DNA of 14,416 nucleotides from CAZPZZ01 sp964591245 (GCA_964591245.1 CAZPZZ010000108.1:1-14416); one strand, 5' to 3'. Numbered from the stretch's first letter, positions 1 through 7,402 are shown. Program-made: numbers and translations. Notes: a model not told the origin generated them from the sequence alone.

Positions 1-1635
1 CGATTGACCGGTGACGATACACGCGCCAGCGTCGACATCTCAGCCCATCGCGCGATCCTGGCACAAGCCGAACGGTACATGCACTTCGAAGGCGGCACCG
101 CGATCGACATGGATTTGATGGCAATCGGGGCGGATAGCGCAACCATGCACCTAGGGGCGGACGAAACATCACTCGAATCGCTCGAACTCGTGCAAGACAC
201 CATTGTCCAGTCGACCGACCCTGCCTCCGGATTACGACAGATGGCCGCCCGGGAAACCACGCTCGTCTTCGACGGCTCAAGGAGTCTGGAACAAACGACA
301 CTTACCGGAGACGCCACCGTTGAACTGAAAGGTAAGAGTGGCGGGCCGGGTTCTCGAATCGGCGCGTCCAGCATAGACGTCACGATGACCCCTAGCGGCA
401 ACAGGGTCATGGCCATTGCCGGCGGCGGTGGAGTGCAGCTTCGGCTACCAGCCACACCCGATGGCCCGAGGCAGGAGATCCGCGCCATGACCCTGGTCGG
501 CACCGGTACACCGGAGATTGGGCTCACGGCGGTCCAATTCGAGCGAGACGTTCAATATCGCGAGGAACGGGCCGCGAGCGCCACAAATCCAGCCATTACC
601 CGTGTGGTGCACGCTCAACGGTTGGCAGGAGGAGTCGATACACAGTTGACCGCCCTGCTGAAAGTCGAGTTTCTCGGTGATGTAACCTTTCAGGATGATC
701 GGCAGACCGTCGAGGCTGACCAAGCAAACTACGATGTCATCCAAGGGGTCATCAGCTTGGCATCAGTGGGCGATACCGGACGCAAACCGCGCGTGGTCGA
801 TGAACGAAACTCAATCGAGGCCACCACACTCGACGTCACGCTGGACGGGTCCGCATTGAATGCCTCCGGGGGTGTGCAGAACGTGATCACACCACAGAAC
901 CACGACCTCGACGACGCCGGAACCGAAAAGACGCCCGCACTCCTCAACGATGATCAGCAAATCTTTGTGACTGCGAGCGAACTCAATTATTCCGGGGATC
1001 CTGGGGTTGCAACATACAACGGAAGCGCACGCCTATGGCAAGGGCCCACCAGCTTCGAGGGAGACCTAATCGAAATCGACAACGGGACAGGCGGCCTGAC
1101 CGCCAGCGGTGCCGTCAGAACCGCTATTCAGATAATCAGGCTCAACGAGGACACCCAGAACAACGAGGTAACGCTCACCCGTGCCGAAGCCGATAAATTT
1201 GAGTACGATGACGTCGGAAAGCACGCTGCCTATACGGGCAACGCCGTACTTCGTTCGCGACTTGGCGACTTGAAGGCAACCACCATCCATGTCTTTCTGA
1301 AACCGGATGGACGTACCTTGGATCGGCTGGAAGCGCGTGGCGCGGTGCAACTTCAGCTGGACGGCCGCTGGGCAGCGGGCGAGAGCATGACATACCACGA
1401 AACAGAAGGACGGTACGAAATGGAGGGCAGCCCGGTCGAGATGGTCGAGCAAATAGAGCCCGAAGAACCAGAAACCAGCGTTCCAGGTGGCGCGGCACCC
1501 CCTCCCCAGGATTGTCGGAGCACCCAGGGTCAAGCCTTAACGTTTTTTCGTGCCAATGACACGATCATCGTCGATGGGCGAGAGCGCCTGCGGACGGAAA
1601 CCAACAACAACGATTGTGAACCTTTAATTTTCTAG
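1..1635 (+). CDS. LPS transport protein, LptA/LptC (OstA-like) family, 5' truncated
   Basis: The reading frame is open to the left edge (the first codon is CGA), so the N terminus, including any signal peptide or membrane anchor, lies outside the window. The TTG at position 4 is not a convincing start. The visible ~543 residues are beta-strand-rich, with repeated OstA-like units of the form 'D.a.y.....a...G.v'. The clearest are around residues 220-295, 318-378 and 390-475 (e.g. ASELNYSGDPGVATYNGSA). The C-terminal tail reads LTFFRANDTIIVDGRERLRT, typical of LptA-type ends. Two cysteines (about residues 504 and 538) flank this last strand and could form a periplasmic disulfide. LptA proteins are usually under 200 residues, so this is either an LptC-LptA fusion or a multi-unit OstA protein; I infer a role in the periplasmic LPS bridge. 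lptB follows directly, which supports this. The family call is fairly sure; the exact Lpt subunit is not. Confidence 0.72.
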   Translation, partial: RLTGDDTRASVDISAHRAILAQAERYMHFEGGTAIDMDLMAIGADSATMHLGADETSLESLELVQDTIVQSTDPASGLRQMAARETTLVFDGSRSLEQTTLTGDATVELKGKSGGPGSRIGASSIDVTMTPSGNRVMAIAGGGGVQLRLPATPDGPRQEIRAMTLVGTGTPEIGLTAVQFERDVQYREERAASATNPAITRVVHAQRLAGGVDTQLTALLKVEFLGDVTFQDDRQTVEADQANYDVIQGVISLASVGDTGRKPRVVDERNSIEATTLDVTLDGSALNASGGVQNVITPQNHDLDDAGTEKTPALLNDDQQIFVTASELNYSGDPGVATYNGSARLWQGPTSFEGDLIEIDNGTGGLTASGAVRTAIQIIRLNEDTQNNEVTLTRAEADKFEYDDVGKHAAYTGNAVLRSRLGDLKATTIHVFLKPDGRTLDRLEARGAVQLQLDGRWAAGESMTYHETEGRYEMEGSPVEMVEQIEPEEPETSVPGGAAPPPQDCRSTQGQALTFFRANDTIIVDGRERLRTETNNNDCEPLIF

Positions 1636-1776
1636 CGAAATAGCAGCTCAGTTCACGAGAGCAGTCGGTAATACGGTCGCTTTTCCCGTTGACGTGAGAC
1701 GCAGGCTCAAGCCTATCGGCCGCACCCGTGATGCATCGATTCAACGGCCTGAGTGCGCATCACCAACCATCTACCC

Positions 1777-2502
1777 ATGGCTACACTTCGTACGCACAAT
1801 CTGACCAAGTCCTACAGCGGTCGCACCGTTGTGCGTGATGTCAGTCTAAACGTCTCGTCCGGTGAGGTCGTTGGCCTGCTTGGCCCCAACGGCGCCGGCA
1901 AGACGACGACGTTCTACCTCGCCGTGGGTCTCACTGCACCAGACCGGGGCGTAGTGGAGCTCAACGGCGAAGATGTCACCGACGACCCGATGTATCTTCG
2001 GGCGCGGAAAGGCATTGGTTATTTACCTCAAGAACCCTCAATTTTTCGTGGCCTGACGGTTGAACAGAACATCATGGCCATTCTGGAAACGCTGAGCCTG
2101 TCCCGCTCAGAACGGAGAAAGCGGGTGGCCCAACTCCTTGAGGAATTGCACCTCACGCCGCTCGCCAAATCTCCTGCACATACGCTTTCCGGGGGGGAAC
2201 GCCGGCGTGCCGAGATCACGCGAGCATTGGTCATCTCGCCATCCTTCATGCTGCTGGACGAGCCCTTTGCGGGCATCGACCCAATTGCCGTGACGGACAT
2301 TCAGGAAATCATCTTCCATCTGAAGTCACGAGGCATCGGTGTACTGATCACGGATCACAACGTACGCGAAACCCTCCGGATCACCGATCGTGCCTATATC
2401 GTGCACGACGGAACCATCTTTCGGAGCGGAACGCCGGCAGATCTGGCCACCGACGAGGATGTGAAACGTATCTATTTGGGTACGGATTTTCGTTTGGATT
2501 AG
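1777..2502 (+). CDS. lptB: LPS export ABC transporter ATP-binding protein LptB
   Basis: Cytoplasmic ATPase that powers LPS extraction from the inner membrane with LptF and LptG, passing LPS to LptC and LptA. The Walker A is GPNGAGKT (residues 36-43), the Q-loop glutamine is Q85, and the ABC signature is LSGGERRR (137-144). Walker B is FMLLDEP (157-163), followed by the LptB-typical FAGIDPIAV, and the H-loop is LITDHNVRETL (190-200). The C terminus VKRIYLGTDFRLD matches the LptB ending. I start at ATG 1777, giving 241 residues, the same length as E. coli LptB. The in-frame GTG at 1753 would add eight residues before the conserved start. Neither start has a clear ribosome binding site. The preceding gene ends 141 bp upstream. 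lptF and lptG are not in the window. Confidence 0.96.
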   Translation: MATLRTHNLTKSYSGRTVVRDVSLNVSSGEVVGLLGPNGAGKTTTFYLAVGLTAPDRGVVELNGEDVTDDPMYLRARKGIGYLPQEPSIFRGLTVEQNIMAILETLSLSRSERRKRVAQLLEELHLTPLAKSPAHTLSGGERRRAEITRALVISPSFMLLDEPFAGIDPIAVTDIQEIIFHLKSRGIGVLITDHNVRETLRITDRAYIVHDGTIFRSGTPADLATDEDVKRIYLGTDFRLD

Positions 2503-2546
2503 AATCGGAACAGGAGTCGGTCCACCGAGTGGATCGAAGTCCAGAC

Positions 2547-3983
2547 ATGGTACTGCAACAACGACTTCAGACGCGGCTCTCTCAAAAGCTCATTCTGACG
2601 CCATCGTTGCAGCAAGCCATCAAGCTACTCCCGATGTCAACCGTGGAACTCGTCGATCTCTTGACTCAAGAGGTTGTCGAGAACCCGATGCTCGAGGAGA
2701 TCCCGAACGAAGAGCTACAACCAGCCGAAGCTGCGAACCAGCCAGAAAAAACAGAACCACCGGCCCCCGACAAGGACCAAACCGACTCCTGGGAAGACGC
2801 CGATTACGATTATTTTTTCGGTGAGTACCTGGACGACGGTTATCGTCCTCGGACCCCGCGTGAAGTCAAGGAACTTCCTCCGATCGAAAACACGCTCTCG
2901 ACGGAAAATTCCCTTGCCGACCACCTTACCTGGCAGCTCTCATTGCGGATTGGCCAAGACGACCCCTCGGTCCGCGCGATCGGCCCCGCCATCATCGGCA
3001 ATCTCGACGACGACGGCTATCTTGTCGCGTCGGTCGAAGAAATTGCCCATATGGGCAACTGGCCCCAGACGGACGTCGAGCGTGTGCTTACGGTGGTTCA
3101 ACAATTTGATCCAGTTGGTGTTGCCGCCCGAGACCTTCGGGAATGTCTCCTTCTCCAGATCGCGAACCTCGGCTTACAAGGCACACCCAGTGACACGATC
3201 GTTCGGGAACACCTGCCGCAGTTCCAGAGTCATCAGGGACAGGAAATAGCCCGGCGTCTCGAAATGTCGGTCGAGGAACTCAAGCATCATATTGACATCA
3301 TCCGTCAACTCGATCCAAAACCCGGTAGTCGTTACAACCCCACCGCATCGCAGTACGTGATTCCAGACGTTTACATTATGAAGGTCGAAGATCAGTACGT
3401 TGCGGCGCTGAACGAAGACGGGATGCCACAACTTCGTATCAGCCCCACCTATCGCCGACTGCTTGACAAGAACAAAAGCAACAGCGACGAGACCAGGGCG
3501 TATGTCAAAGAGAAATTCCGGTCGGCCCTATGGCTCATCAAATCAGTCGATCAGCGACAGAAAACAATCTACAAAGTAGCGACAAGTATCATCGCGTTTC
3601 AGACAGAATTCCTTGATCGCGGTATCGAACACCTGAAACCACTCGTGCTTCGTGACGTTGCGAACGACATCGGCATGCACGAATCCACAGTCAGTCGCGT
3701 GGTGAACAATAAATACATGCACACGCCTCAAGGTGTGTTCGAAATGAAGTATTTTTTCCACAGTGGCATCCGGAGTGCCCATGGGCAAAGTGTCTCCTCG
3801 GTCACGATTAAGCAACGCATTCGTAAGATCATCGAAACCGAAAACCCGAAGAAGCCCTTGAGCGACTCCCGCATCGTGCGATTGCTACAGGATGAGGGCC
3901 TGATACTCGCTCGACGGACCATTGCCAAGTACCGAGAGGAAATGAGAATTCCAACCTCCGGACAACGGAAGGTGCTCTTTTAA
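2547..3983 (+). CDS. rpoN: RNA polymerase sigma-54 factor RpoN
   Basis: Alternative sigma factor that directs RNA polymerase to -24/-12 promoters and needs AAA+ activators to open them. Region I is the glutamine- and leucine-rich N terminus (MVLQQRLQTRLSQKL, then LTPSLQQAIKLLPMS), the activator-response region. It is followed by an acidic region II (about residues 45-110, with DADYDYFFGEYLDDGY), the core-binding domain, and a helix-turn-helix around STVSRVVNNKYMHTPQG. The RpoN box ARRTIAKYRE occurs near residues 455-464 in the last 24 residues. I prefer ATG 2547 (478 aa) because sigma-54 proteins usually begin M-x-L-x-Q-R-L. A GTG at 2529 adds six residues and has AGGAG 12 nt upstream (2512-2516), so it cannot be excluded. 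The gene follows lptB by 44 bp, or 26 bp if the GTG is used. No activator gene and no clear -24/-12 promoter is present in the window. Confidence 0.96.
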   Translation: MVLQQRLQTRLSQKLILTPSLQQAIKLLPMSTVELVDLLTQEVVENPMLEEIPNEELQPAEAANQPEKTEPPAPDKDQTDSWEDADYDYFFGEYLDDGYRPRTPREVKELPPIENTLSTENSLADHLTWQLSLRIGQDDPSVRAIGPAIIGNLDDDGYLVASVEEIAHMGNWPQTDVERVLTVVQQFDPVGVAARDLRECLLLQIANLGLQGTPSDTIVREHLPQFQSHQGQEIARRLEMSVEELKHHIDIIRQLDPKPGSRYNPTASQYVIPDVYIMKVEDQYVAALNEDGMPQLRISPTYRRLLDKNKSNSDETRAYVKEKFRSALWLIKSVDQRQKTIYKVATSIIAFQTEFLDRGIEHLKPLVLRDVANDIGMHESTVSRVVNNKYMHTPQGVFEMKYFFHSGIRSAHGQSVSSVTIKQRIRKIIETENPKKPLSDSRIVRLLQDEGLILARRTIAKYREEMRIPTSGQRKVLF

Positions 3984-4034
3984 CCAGGCTGATTCCACAG
4001 CCTCTCTGTGAAACGCTCGACTAAGCCTGCGCTT

Positions 4035-4937
4035 ATGACCTCCACCGGTCAGCCAACACGGCCGCAAGATCAACGGTCTCACTTCGTTGTCGTGCCCGGC
4101 CTCTCTGGTGCAGGCAAGTCAGCGGCAATCCGTGCTCTTGAAGACCTCGGCTACCTGTGTATCGACAACTTGCCGACGGTCATGATTCCCGCATTGGCCG
4201 AACTTGAACTCCATGACGGAACCCTCCACGAGGCCGTTGCCGTCGTGGTCGACATTCGTGACCGGACGTTCCTCGACCAATTCGATGGAGTGTTCAAATT
4301 ACTTCGTACGCGGCAAAACCTGCGGACCTCGCTCATTTTCCTCGAAGCGTCCGATGCTGCACTCGTGAGACGATTCAGCGAGACACGCCGTCCACACCCG
4401 CTCACTCCGGCAGGCTCTGTCATCGAAGGCATCGTGGAAGAACGGATCCGACTGCGTCCCATCAAACGGATGGCCGATCGGGTACTCGACACATCCGACC
4501 TGACGGTACACCAGCTCCGACAAGCGTTTGGTGAACTCTCAGCCGATCACGACCAGCGGCTGTTAACGCTCACCTTGCTGAGTTTTGGCTACAAGTTTGG
4601 GGTGCCACAGGAAGCAGACCTGCTCTTCGACGTTCGGTTTCTCCCGAACCCCTATTTCGTCGACGAACTGCGCAGCCTGAACGGTCGAGATTTACCAGTA
4701 CGAGAGTACGTCGTAGCCACTGAATCTGCCGGCACATTCATCGAAAAGACTACAGACCTACTCGGTTTCCTCATTCCACAATATCAGAACGAGGGAAAGA
4801 CCTACCTCACTGTCGGCATCGGGTGCACAGGTGGTCGTCACCGGTCCGTAGCGATAGTCGAACAACTCAGACCGCTACTCAGTAGCATCACTGGTGTCCG
4901 TTGGCGCGTCAAACACCGAGACGTCGGGGAAGAATGA
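4035..4937 (+). CDS. rapZ: RapZ (YvcJ/YhbJ) family P-loop nucleotide-binding adapter protein
   Basis: In enterobacteria RapZ binds glucosamine-6-phosphate and the GlmZ sRNA and recruits RNase E, controlling GlmS; in Bacillus YvcJ is a nucleotide-binding protein. Seen here: Walker A GLSGAGKS (residues 22-29), LEDLGYLCIDNLP, RRFSETRRPHPLT, and DTSDLTVHQLR. The C-terminal domain contains LSFGYKFGVPQEADLLFDVR, FLPNPYFVDELR and GIGCTGGRHRSVA, which are diagnostic for the family. The protein ends HRDVGEE, so it lacks the basic tail that contributes to RNA binding in E. coli RapZ; an sRNA adapter role should not be assumed. I choose ATG 4035 (300 aa). The in-frame GTG 4008 falls inside a small inverted repeat and would add nine non-conserved residues. 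It lies 51 bp after rpoN and 19 bp before the cupin gene. hpf and hprK, common neighbours elsewhere, are absent. Confidence 0.94.
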   Translation: MTSTGQPTRPQDQRSHFVVVPGLSGAGKSAAIRALEDLGYLCIDNLPTVMIPALAELELHDGTLHEAVAVVVDIRDRTFLDQFDGVFKLLRTRQNLRTSLIFLEASDAALVRRFSETRRPHPLTPAGSVIEGIVEERIRLRPIKRMADRVLDTSDLTVHQLRQAFGELSADHDQRLLTLTLLSFGYKFGVPQEADLLFDVRFLPNPYFVDELRSLNGRDLPVREYVVATESAGTFIEKTTDLLGFLIPQYQNEGKTYLTVGIGCTGGRHRSVAIVEQLRPLLSSITGVRWRVKHRDVGEE

Positions 4938-4945
4938 CCCTCGAC

Positions 4946-4952
4946 GAGGAAG
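4946..4952 (+). promoter_or_regulatory. Ribosome binding site of the cupin gene
   Basis: GAGGAAG lies four bases before ATG 4957. It fixes the cupin start there, although the frame stays open back to 4894 inside rapZ. Confidence 0.7.
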
Positions 4953-4956
4953 ATCT

Positions 4957-5298
4957 ATGAAAGTCGAAAAGCCGTGGGGTTACGAACTCCGATGGGCAAC
5001 AACAGAACGGTATGTCGGGAAAGTCATTCACGTTGACGCCGGGCAGGCCTTGAGCCTGCAATATCACAACGTCAAGGACGAGACGATTCTCGTATGGAGT
5101 GGGCGGATTTCCTTTGAGGTGGAAGAGAACGGAAGGCGAGTGAAGCGGGAAATGGGCCCGGGCGACAGCTTCCACATCACGCCAGGCACAGTACACCGAA
5201 TGTCGGCCATTGAAGATACAGACATCTTCGAAGTTTCAACACCAGAACTCGAAGATGTCGTGCGCCTAGAGGATCGCTATGGTCGAGCGACCGAATAA
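4957..5298 (+). CDS. Small cupin protein, phosphomannose isomerase (type II, ManC C-terminal) like
   Basis: A 113-residue single-domain cupin. It opens with KPWGYE and closes with DVVRLEDRYGR, both hallmarks of the cupin domain in mannose-6-phosphate isomerases and bifunctional ManC proteins. Cupin motif 1 reads LSLQYHNVKDETILVWSG, with H37 and E42; the second motif-1 histidine position holds V39. Motif 2 (GDSFHITPGTVH) supplies H80. A metal site with H37, E42 and H80 is therefore possible but lacks one usual ligand. It may act on or sense a sugar phosphate or nucleotide sugar, but the substrate is unknown. The gene is 19 bp behind rapZ on the same strand and probably on the same transcript. 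The fold call is secure; catalytic activity is not. Confidence 0.85.
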   Translation: MKVEKPWGYELRWATTERYVGKVIHVDAGQALSLQYHNVKDETILVWSGRISFEVEENGRRVKREMGPGDSFHITPGTVHRMSAIEDTDIFEVSTPELEDVVRLEDRYGRATE

Positions 5299-5349
5299 AA
5301 ATTCGCCGAGATCGTAATCCTGGAGAACGACTCGCTCGTGTCCTGCCCC
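5299..5349. other. Convergent intergenic gap between the cupin gene and ssb
   Basis: Only 51 bp separate two convergent transcripts. I see no GC-rich stem followed by a T run on either strand. The short repeat CCCCTT-AA-AAGGGG (5346-5359) overlaps the ssb stop codon and leaves too small a loop for a normal terminator. Read-through in both directions, giving antisense overlap, is possible. Confidence 0.5.
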
Positions 5350-5790
5350 TTAAAAGGGGATATCGTCCTCTGTTAATTCCGGCGGCGCCGGTGCTTGCCC
5401 CGTCGGTGCGGTATCGCGGTCACCAAAATCCTCCCCGCCACCACCACCGCCTGCACGGCCCCCTCCGAGCAAGACCACTCGGTCAGCCCGGATCTCGGTG
5501 GTGTAACGCTTATTGCCGTCTCGGTCATCCCATTGTCGCGTTTGAAGGCGGCCCTCAACGTAAATGGTCCGTCCCTTCAGCAGATAATCTTTCAATGATT
5601 CTGCTTGCTTTCCCCACAGCACGACACGGTGCCACTCGGTACGCTCCTGACGCTGTCCAGAGGTACGATCGGTCCACACATCGGTCGTCGCGATGCTGAG
5701 CGTGCTCACCGCCGCACCGCCCGAGGTATATCGGATCTCGGCGTCTCGACCGAGGTTTCCTACCACGATAGCCTTATTCACCGTTCCCAT
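5350..5790 (-). CDS. ssb: Single-stranded DNA-binding protein SSB
   Basis: Cytoplasmic protein that coats single-stranded DNA and recruits replication and repair enzymes. The 146 residues start MGTVNKAIVVGNLGRDAEIR and carry the OB fold to about residue 110, with TEWHRVVLWGKQAE, KGRTIYVEGRLQTRQWDD and TTEIRADRVVLLG. A glycine- and proline-rich linker follows. The tail ends in DDIPF, the acidic tip that binds partner proteins. The start ATG at 5790 has AGGA eight bases upstream (5799-5802). It is the last gene of the minus-strand Tol-Pal cluster, 41 bp behind cpoB, with no promoter or terminator visible between, so it is probably co-transcribed at least in part. This neighbourhood is unusual for ssb. 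A second ssb elsewhere in the genome cannot be excluded. Confidence 0.96.
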   Translation of the reverse strand: MGTVNKAIVVGNLGRDAEIRYTSGGAAVSTLSIATTDVWTDRTSGQRQERTEWHRVVLWGKQAESLKDYLLKGRTIYVEGRLQTRQWDDRDGNKRYTTEIRADRVVLLGGGRAGGGGGGEDFGDRDTAPTGQAPAPPELTEDDIPF

Positions 5791-5831
5791 ACGCGATGTC
5801 CTAGTTGCCTCCGTCTCAGTGTGACTGGCCC

Positions 5832-6665
5832 TTATGGTTCTGCTCGGTCGAGGGCTTGCTGTGCGAGATTCGCCATATTGTCATCGGGATATTGCTCCAC
5901 CACAAGCTCGAAGGCGTCCCGTGCCAGCTCCGTCTCATCGAGTCGTTCCAGGGTCAATCCGCGCTTGTAGAGCGCTTCCGGTACGACATCCCCCGTGGGA
6001 TAACTCAGCTCGACTTGTTGAAAGGCCTCGGCCGCCTCCCGAAACTGGCCATCCGCATAGTAGTTCTGTCCGATGAAGAACTGGGCATCATCGGCCAACT
6101 CGGACTGAGGAAACGAACTGATATAGGCTTCGAAGCCCTGGATAGACAGTGCCCATTGGCCCGTGGTGTAGTCCGCATAGGCCGTATCGTAGAGCCGTCG
6201 GGGTGACACTCCAGGGTTGACAGATGCGGCAGCTGGAAATGATACGGCCGGCACGATCGGTTCTCCCGTCTCGGGATCGACTTCGAGTTCGGTCAAGGCC
6301 ATTCCCATCGGAGGAATGGCCATCCTGAGCGCCTCGACTTCTTGGGCGAGCGAGGACACACGCACATTCGTTTCGTCCACTTTCTCCCTCACGATACGGA
6401 CCCCTCCGGCCACGTTATCGACCATCAATCGTTGATCAGCGAAGGCTCGCCGCCGGTCTTCATTCTGATCGTCAAGCCGAACCAAAAGCGTTTGGAGCGT
6501 CTGATCTAAGGCTCCTAACATCTGGTTCAGCCGGCCAGCCTGTTCTTGCAGCATCCGGATATCTGCCATCATTTGCTGGTGCTCGCGATCGGCCGCGTGA
6601 AGCGGGGCAACCACGAATAAAGCGCAAAGCAGACCCAGCGCAACCGTGGGGGAAAGCCATTTCAT
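5832..6665 (-). CDS. cpoB: Tol-Pal system protein CpoB (YbgF), coiled coil and TPR
   Basis: Periplasmic protein that in E. coli binds TolA and coordinates outer-membrane constriction with peptidoglycan synthesis. It has a Sec signal peptide (residues 1-24: K2, hydrophobic core, ending PLHA with cleavage before A25). A long heptad-type coiled coil (about 28-117) follows, corresponding to the trimerisation segment. After a linker (about 118-155) come three TPR units: about 157-189, 193-226 and 230-263, with YDTAYADYTTGQWALSIQGF and FFIGQNYYADGQFREAAEAF. The start ATG 6665 has a strong TGAGGTG site (6670-6676). The coiled coil is longer than in E. coli CpoB and the protein slightly larger (277 residues). 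It lies 144 bp after pal and 41 bp before ssb. Confidence 0.92.
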   Translation of the reverse strand: MKWLSPTVALGLLCALFVVAPLHAADREHQQMMADIRMLQEQAGRLNQMLGALDQTLQTLLVRLDDQNEDRRRAFADQRLMVDNVAGGVRIVREKVDETNVRVSSLAQEVEALRMAIPPMGMALTELEVDPETGEPIVPAVSFPAAASVNPGVSPRRLYDTAYADYTTGQWALSIQGFEAYISSFPQSELADDAQFFIGQNYYADGQFREAAEAFQQVELSYPTGDVVPEALYKRGLTLERLDETELARDAFELVVEQYPDDNMANLAQQALDRAEP

Positions 6666-6669
6666 GCGT

Positions 6670-6676
6670 CACCTCA
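6670..6676 (-). promoter_or_regulatory. Ribosome binding site of cpoB
   Basis: On the minus strand TGAGGTG precedes the cpoB ATG (6665) by four bases. It is among the strongest Shine-Dalgarno matches in the window and fixes the start. Confidence 0.7.
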
Positions 6677-6809
6677 ATCTGGTGAAAGTCGAGAGGGGGG
6701 TCGCTGTCAAAACTCGTGACGCCACTGATCTCGACTGACCATTGAGCCTTCATCCTATCCTGCCCGGCCCCAGACCCCAAGTAGGGTGGGCATACGAGAC
6801 ACATCGGGA

Positions 6810-7397
6810 TTACTTCGACGTAATCACAAAATGGGCCCGACGATTTGCCGCCCAGGACGCATCGTCGCTCCCGGGATCGAACGGAAACTCCTTCCCGTAG
6901 CTTACGGTCCGCAAGCGGGAGGGATCGAGTCCAAGCTGTACGAGATATTCCCGTGCCGCCATCGCTCGTCGCTCCCCAAGTCCGAGGTTATATTCGGGTG
7001 TACCGCGTTCGTCGCAGTGCCCTTCGATCGTTACCATCCAGGTGGGGTAGCTCCGCAGCACCTCCGCTGCAGCTTCCGCCGCCAATCGAGCCCTAGTATC
7101 AAGTTCCGCGTTATCGAGGGAAAAAAATACCGGCTCCAACGGAGAATCGCGATTGAGTTCCTCGAGCGTCAGCGTCGAAAATTCATCTTCTGGTGAAAGT
7201 TCGAGAGGTACGGGGAGCGGTGCCGGTGGCTCTGGGGGAGTAGGCGGCGGAGCGCCAAAGTCTTGACTTGGCGCAGGTGCGGGCACCTCCTCGGGCTCGA
7301 CCGGGGGCGGGTTTCCAGAACACGCTATCTGCCAGGACATGGCGCCCCCGAACAAGACTACCCAACCAATTGACACTCTCGAACTTCGAATTCTCAT
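6810..7397 (-). CDS. pal: Peptidoglycan-associated lipoprotein Pal (OmpA-like)
   Basis: Outer-membrane lipoprotein that binds peptidoglycan and TolB. From the chosen ATG at 7397 it has 195 residues: a signal peptide with positive N-region (R2, R4, R7), a hydrophobic core, then Q23-I24-A25-C26 as the likely lipidation site. A proline-rich spacer follows (about 28-72). The C-terminal OmpA domain contains IEGHCDERGTPEYNLGLGERRA and ANRRAHFVI, including the D and R residues that contact diaminopimelate. AAAGGA (7403-7408) with five-base spacing supports this start. The frame extends upstream to 7472, overlapping tolB, which would bury the signal peptide. The lipobox -3 residue is Q instead of the usual L or V. 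It is 62 bp after tolB. Confidence 0.94.
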   Translation of the reverse strand: MRIRSSRVSIGWVVLFGGAMSWQIACSGNPPPVEPEEVPAPAPSQDFGAPPPTPPEPPAPLPVPLELSPEDEFSTLTLEELNRDSPLEPVFFSLDNAELDTRARLAAEAAAEVLRSYPTWMVTIEGHCDERGTPEYNLGLGERRAMAAREYLVQLGLDPSRLRTVSYGKEFPFDPGSDDASWAANRRAHFVITSK

Positions 7398-7402
7398 CTG
7401 CA

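Noticed and set aside
1066..1533. 155-codon minus-strand open frame opposite the OstA-like gene
   Set aside because: Antisense to a frame with clear OstA repeats; no ribosome binding site or domain seen.
3752..3764. DnaA-box-like TTTTCCACA
   Set aside because: A single imperfect match inside rpoN coding for conserved residues, with no cluster of boxes or AT-rich unwinding region nearby.
5346..5359. CCCCTT-AA-AAGGGG as a bidirectional terminator
   Set aside because: The loop would be two bases, the stem is only six pairs, there is no T run on either side, and part encodes the SSB C-terminal tail.
6472..6804. 110-codon minus-strand open frame across the pal-cpoB gap
   Set aside because: Most of it overlaps cpoB in another frame, and cpoB has a strong ribosome binding site and signal peptide. 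The gap part alone shows no family features.
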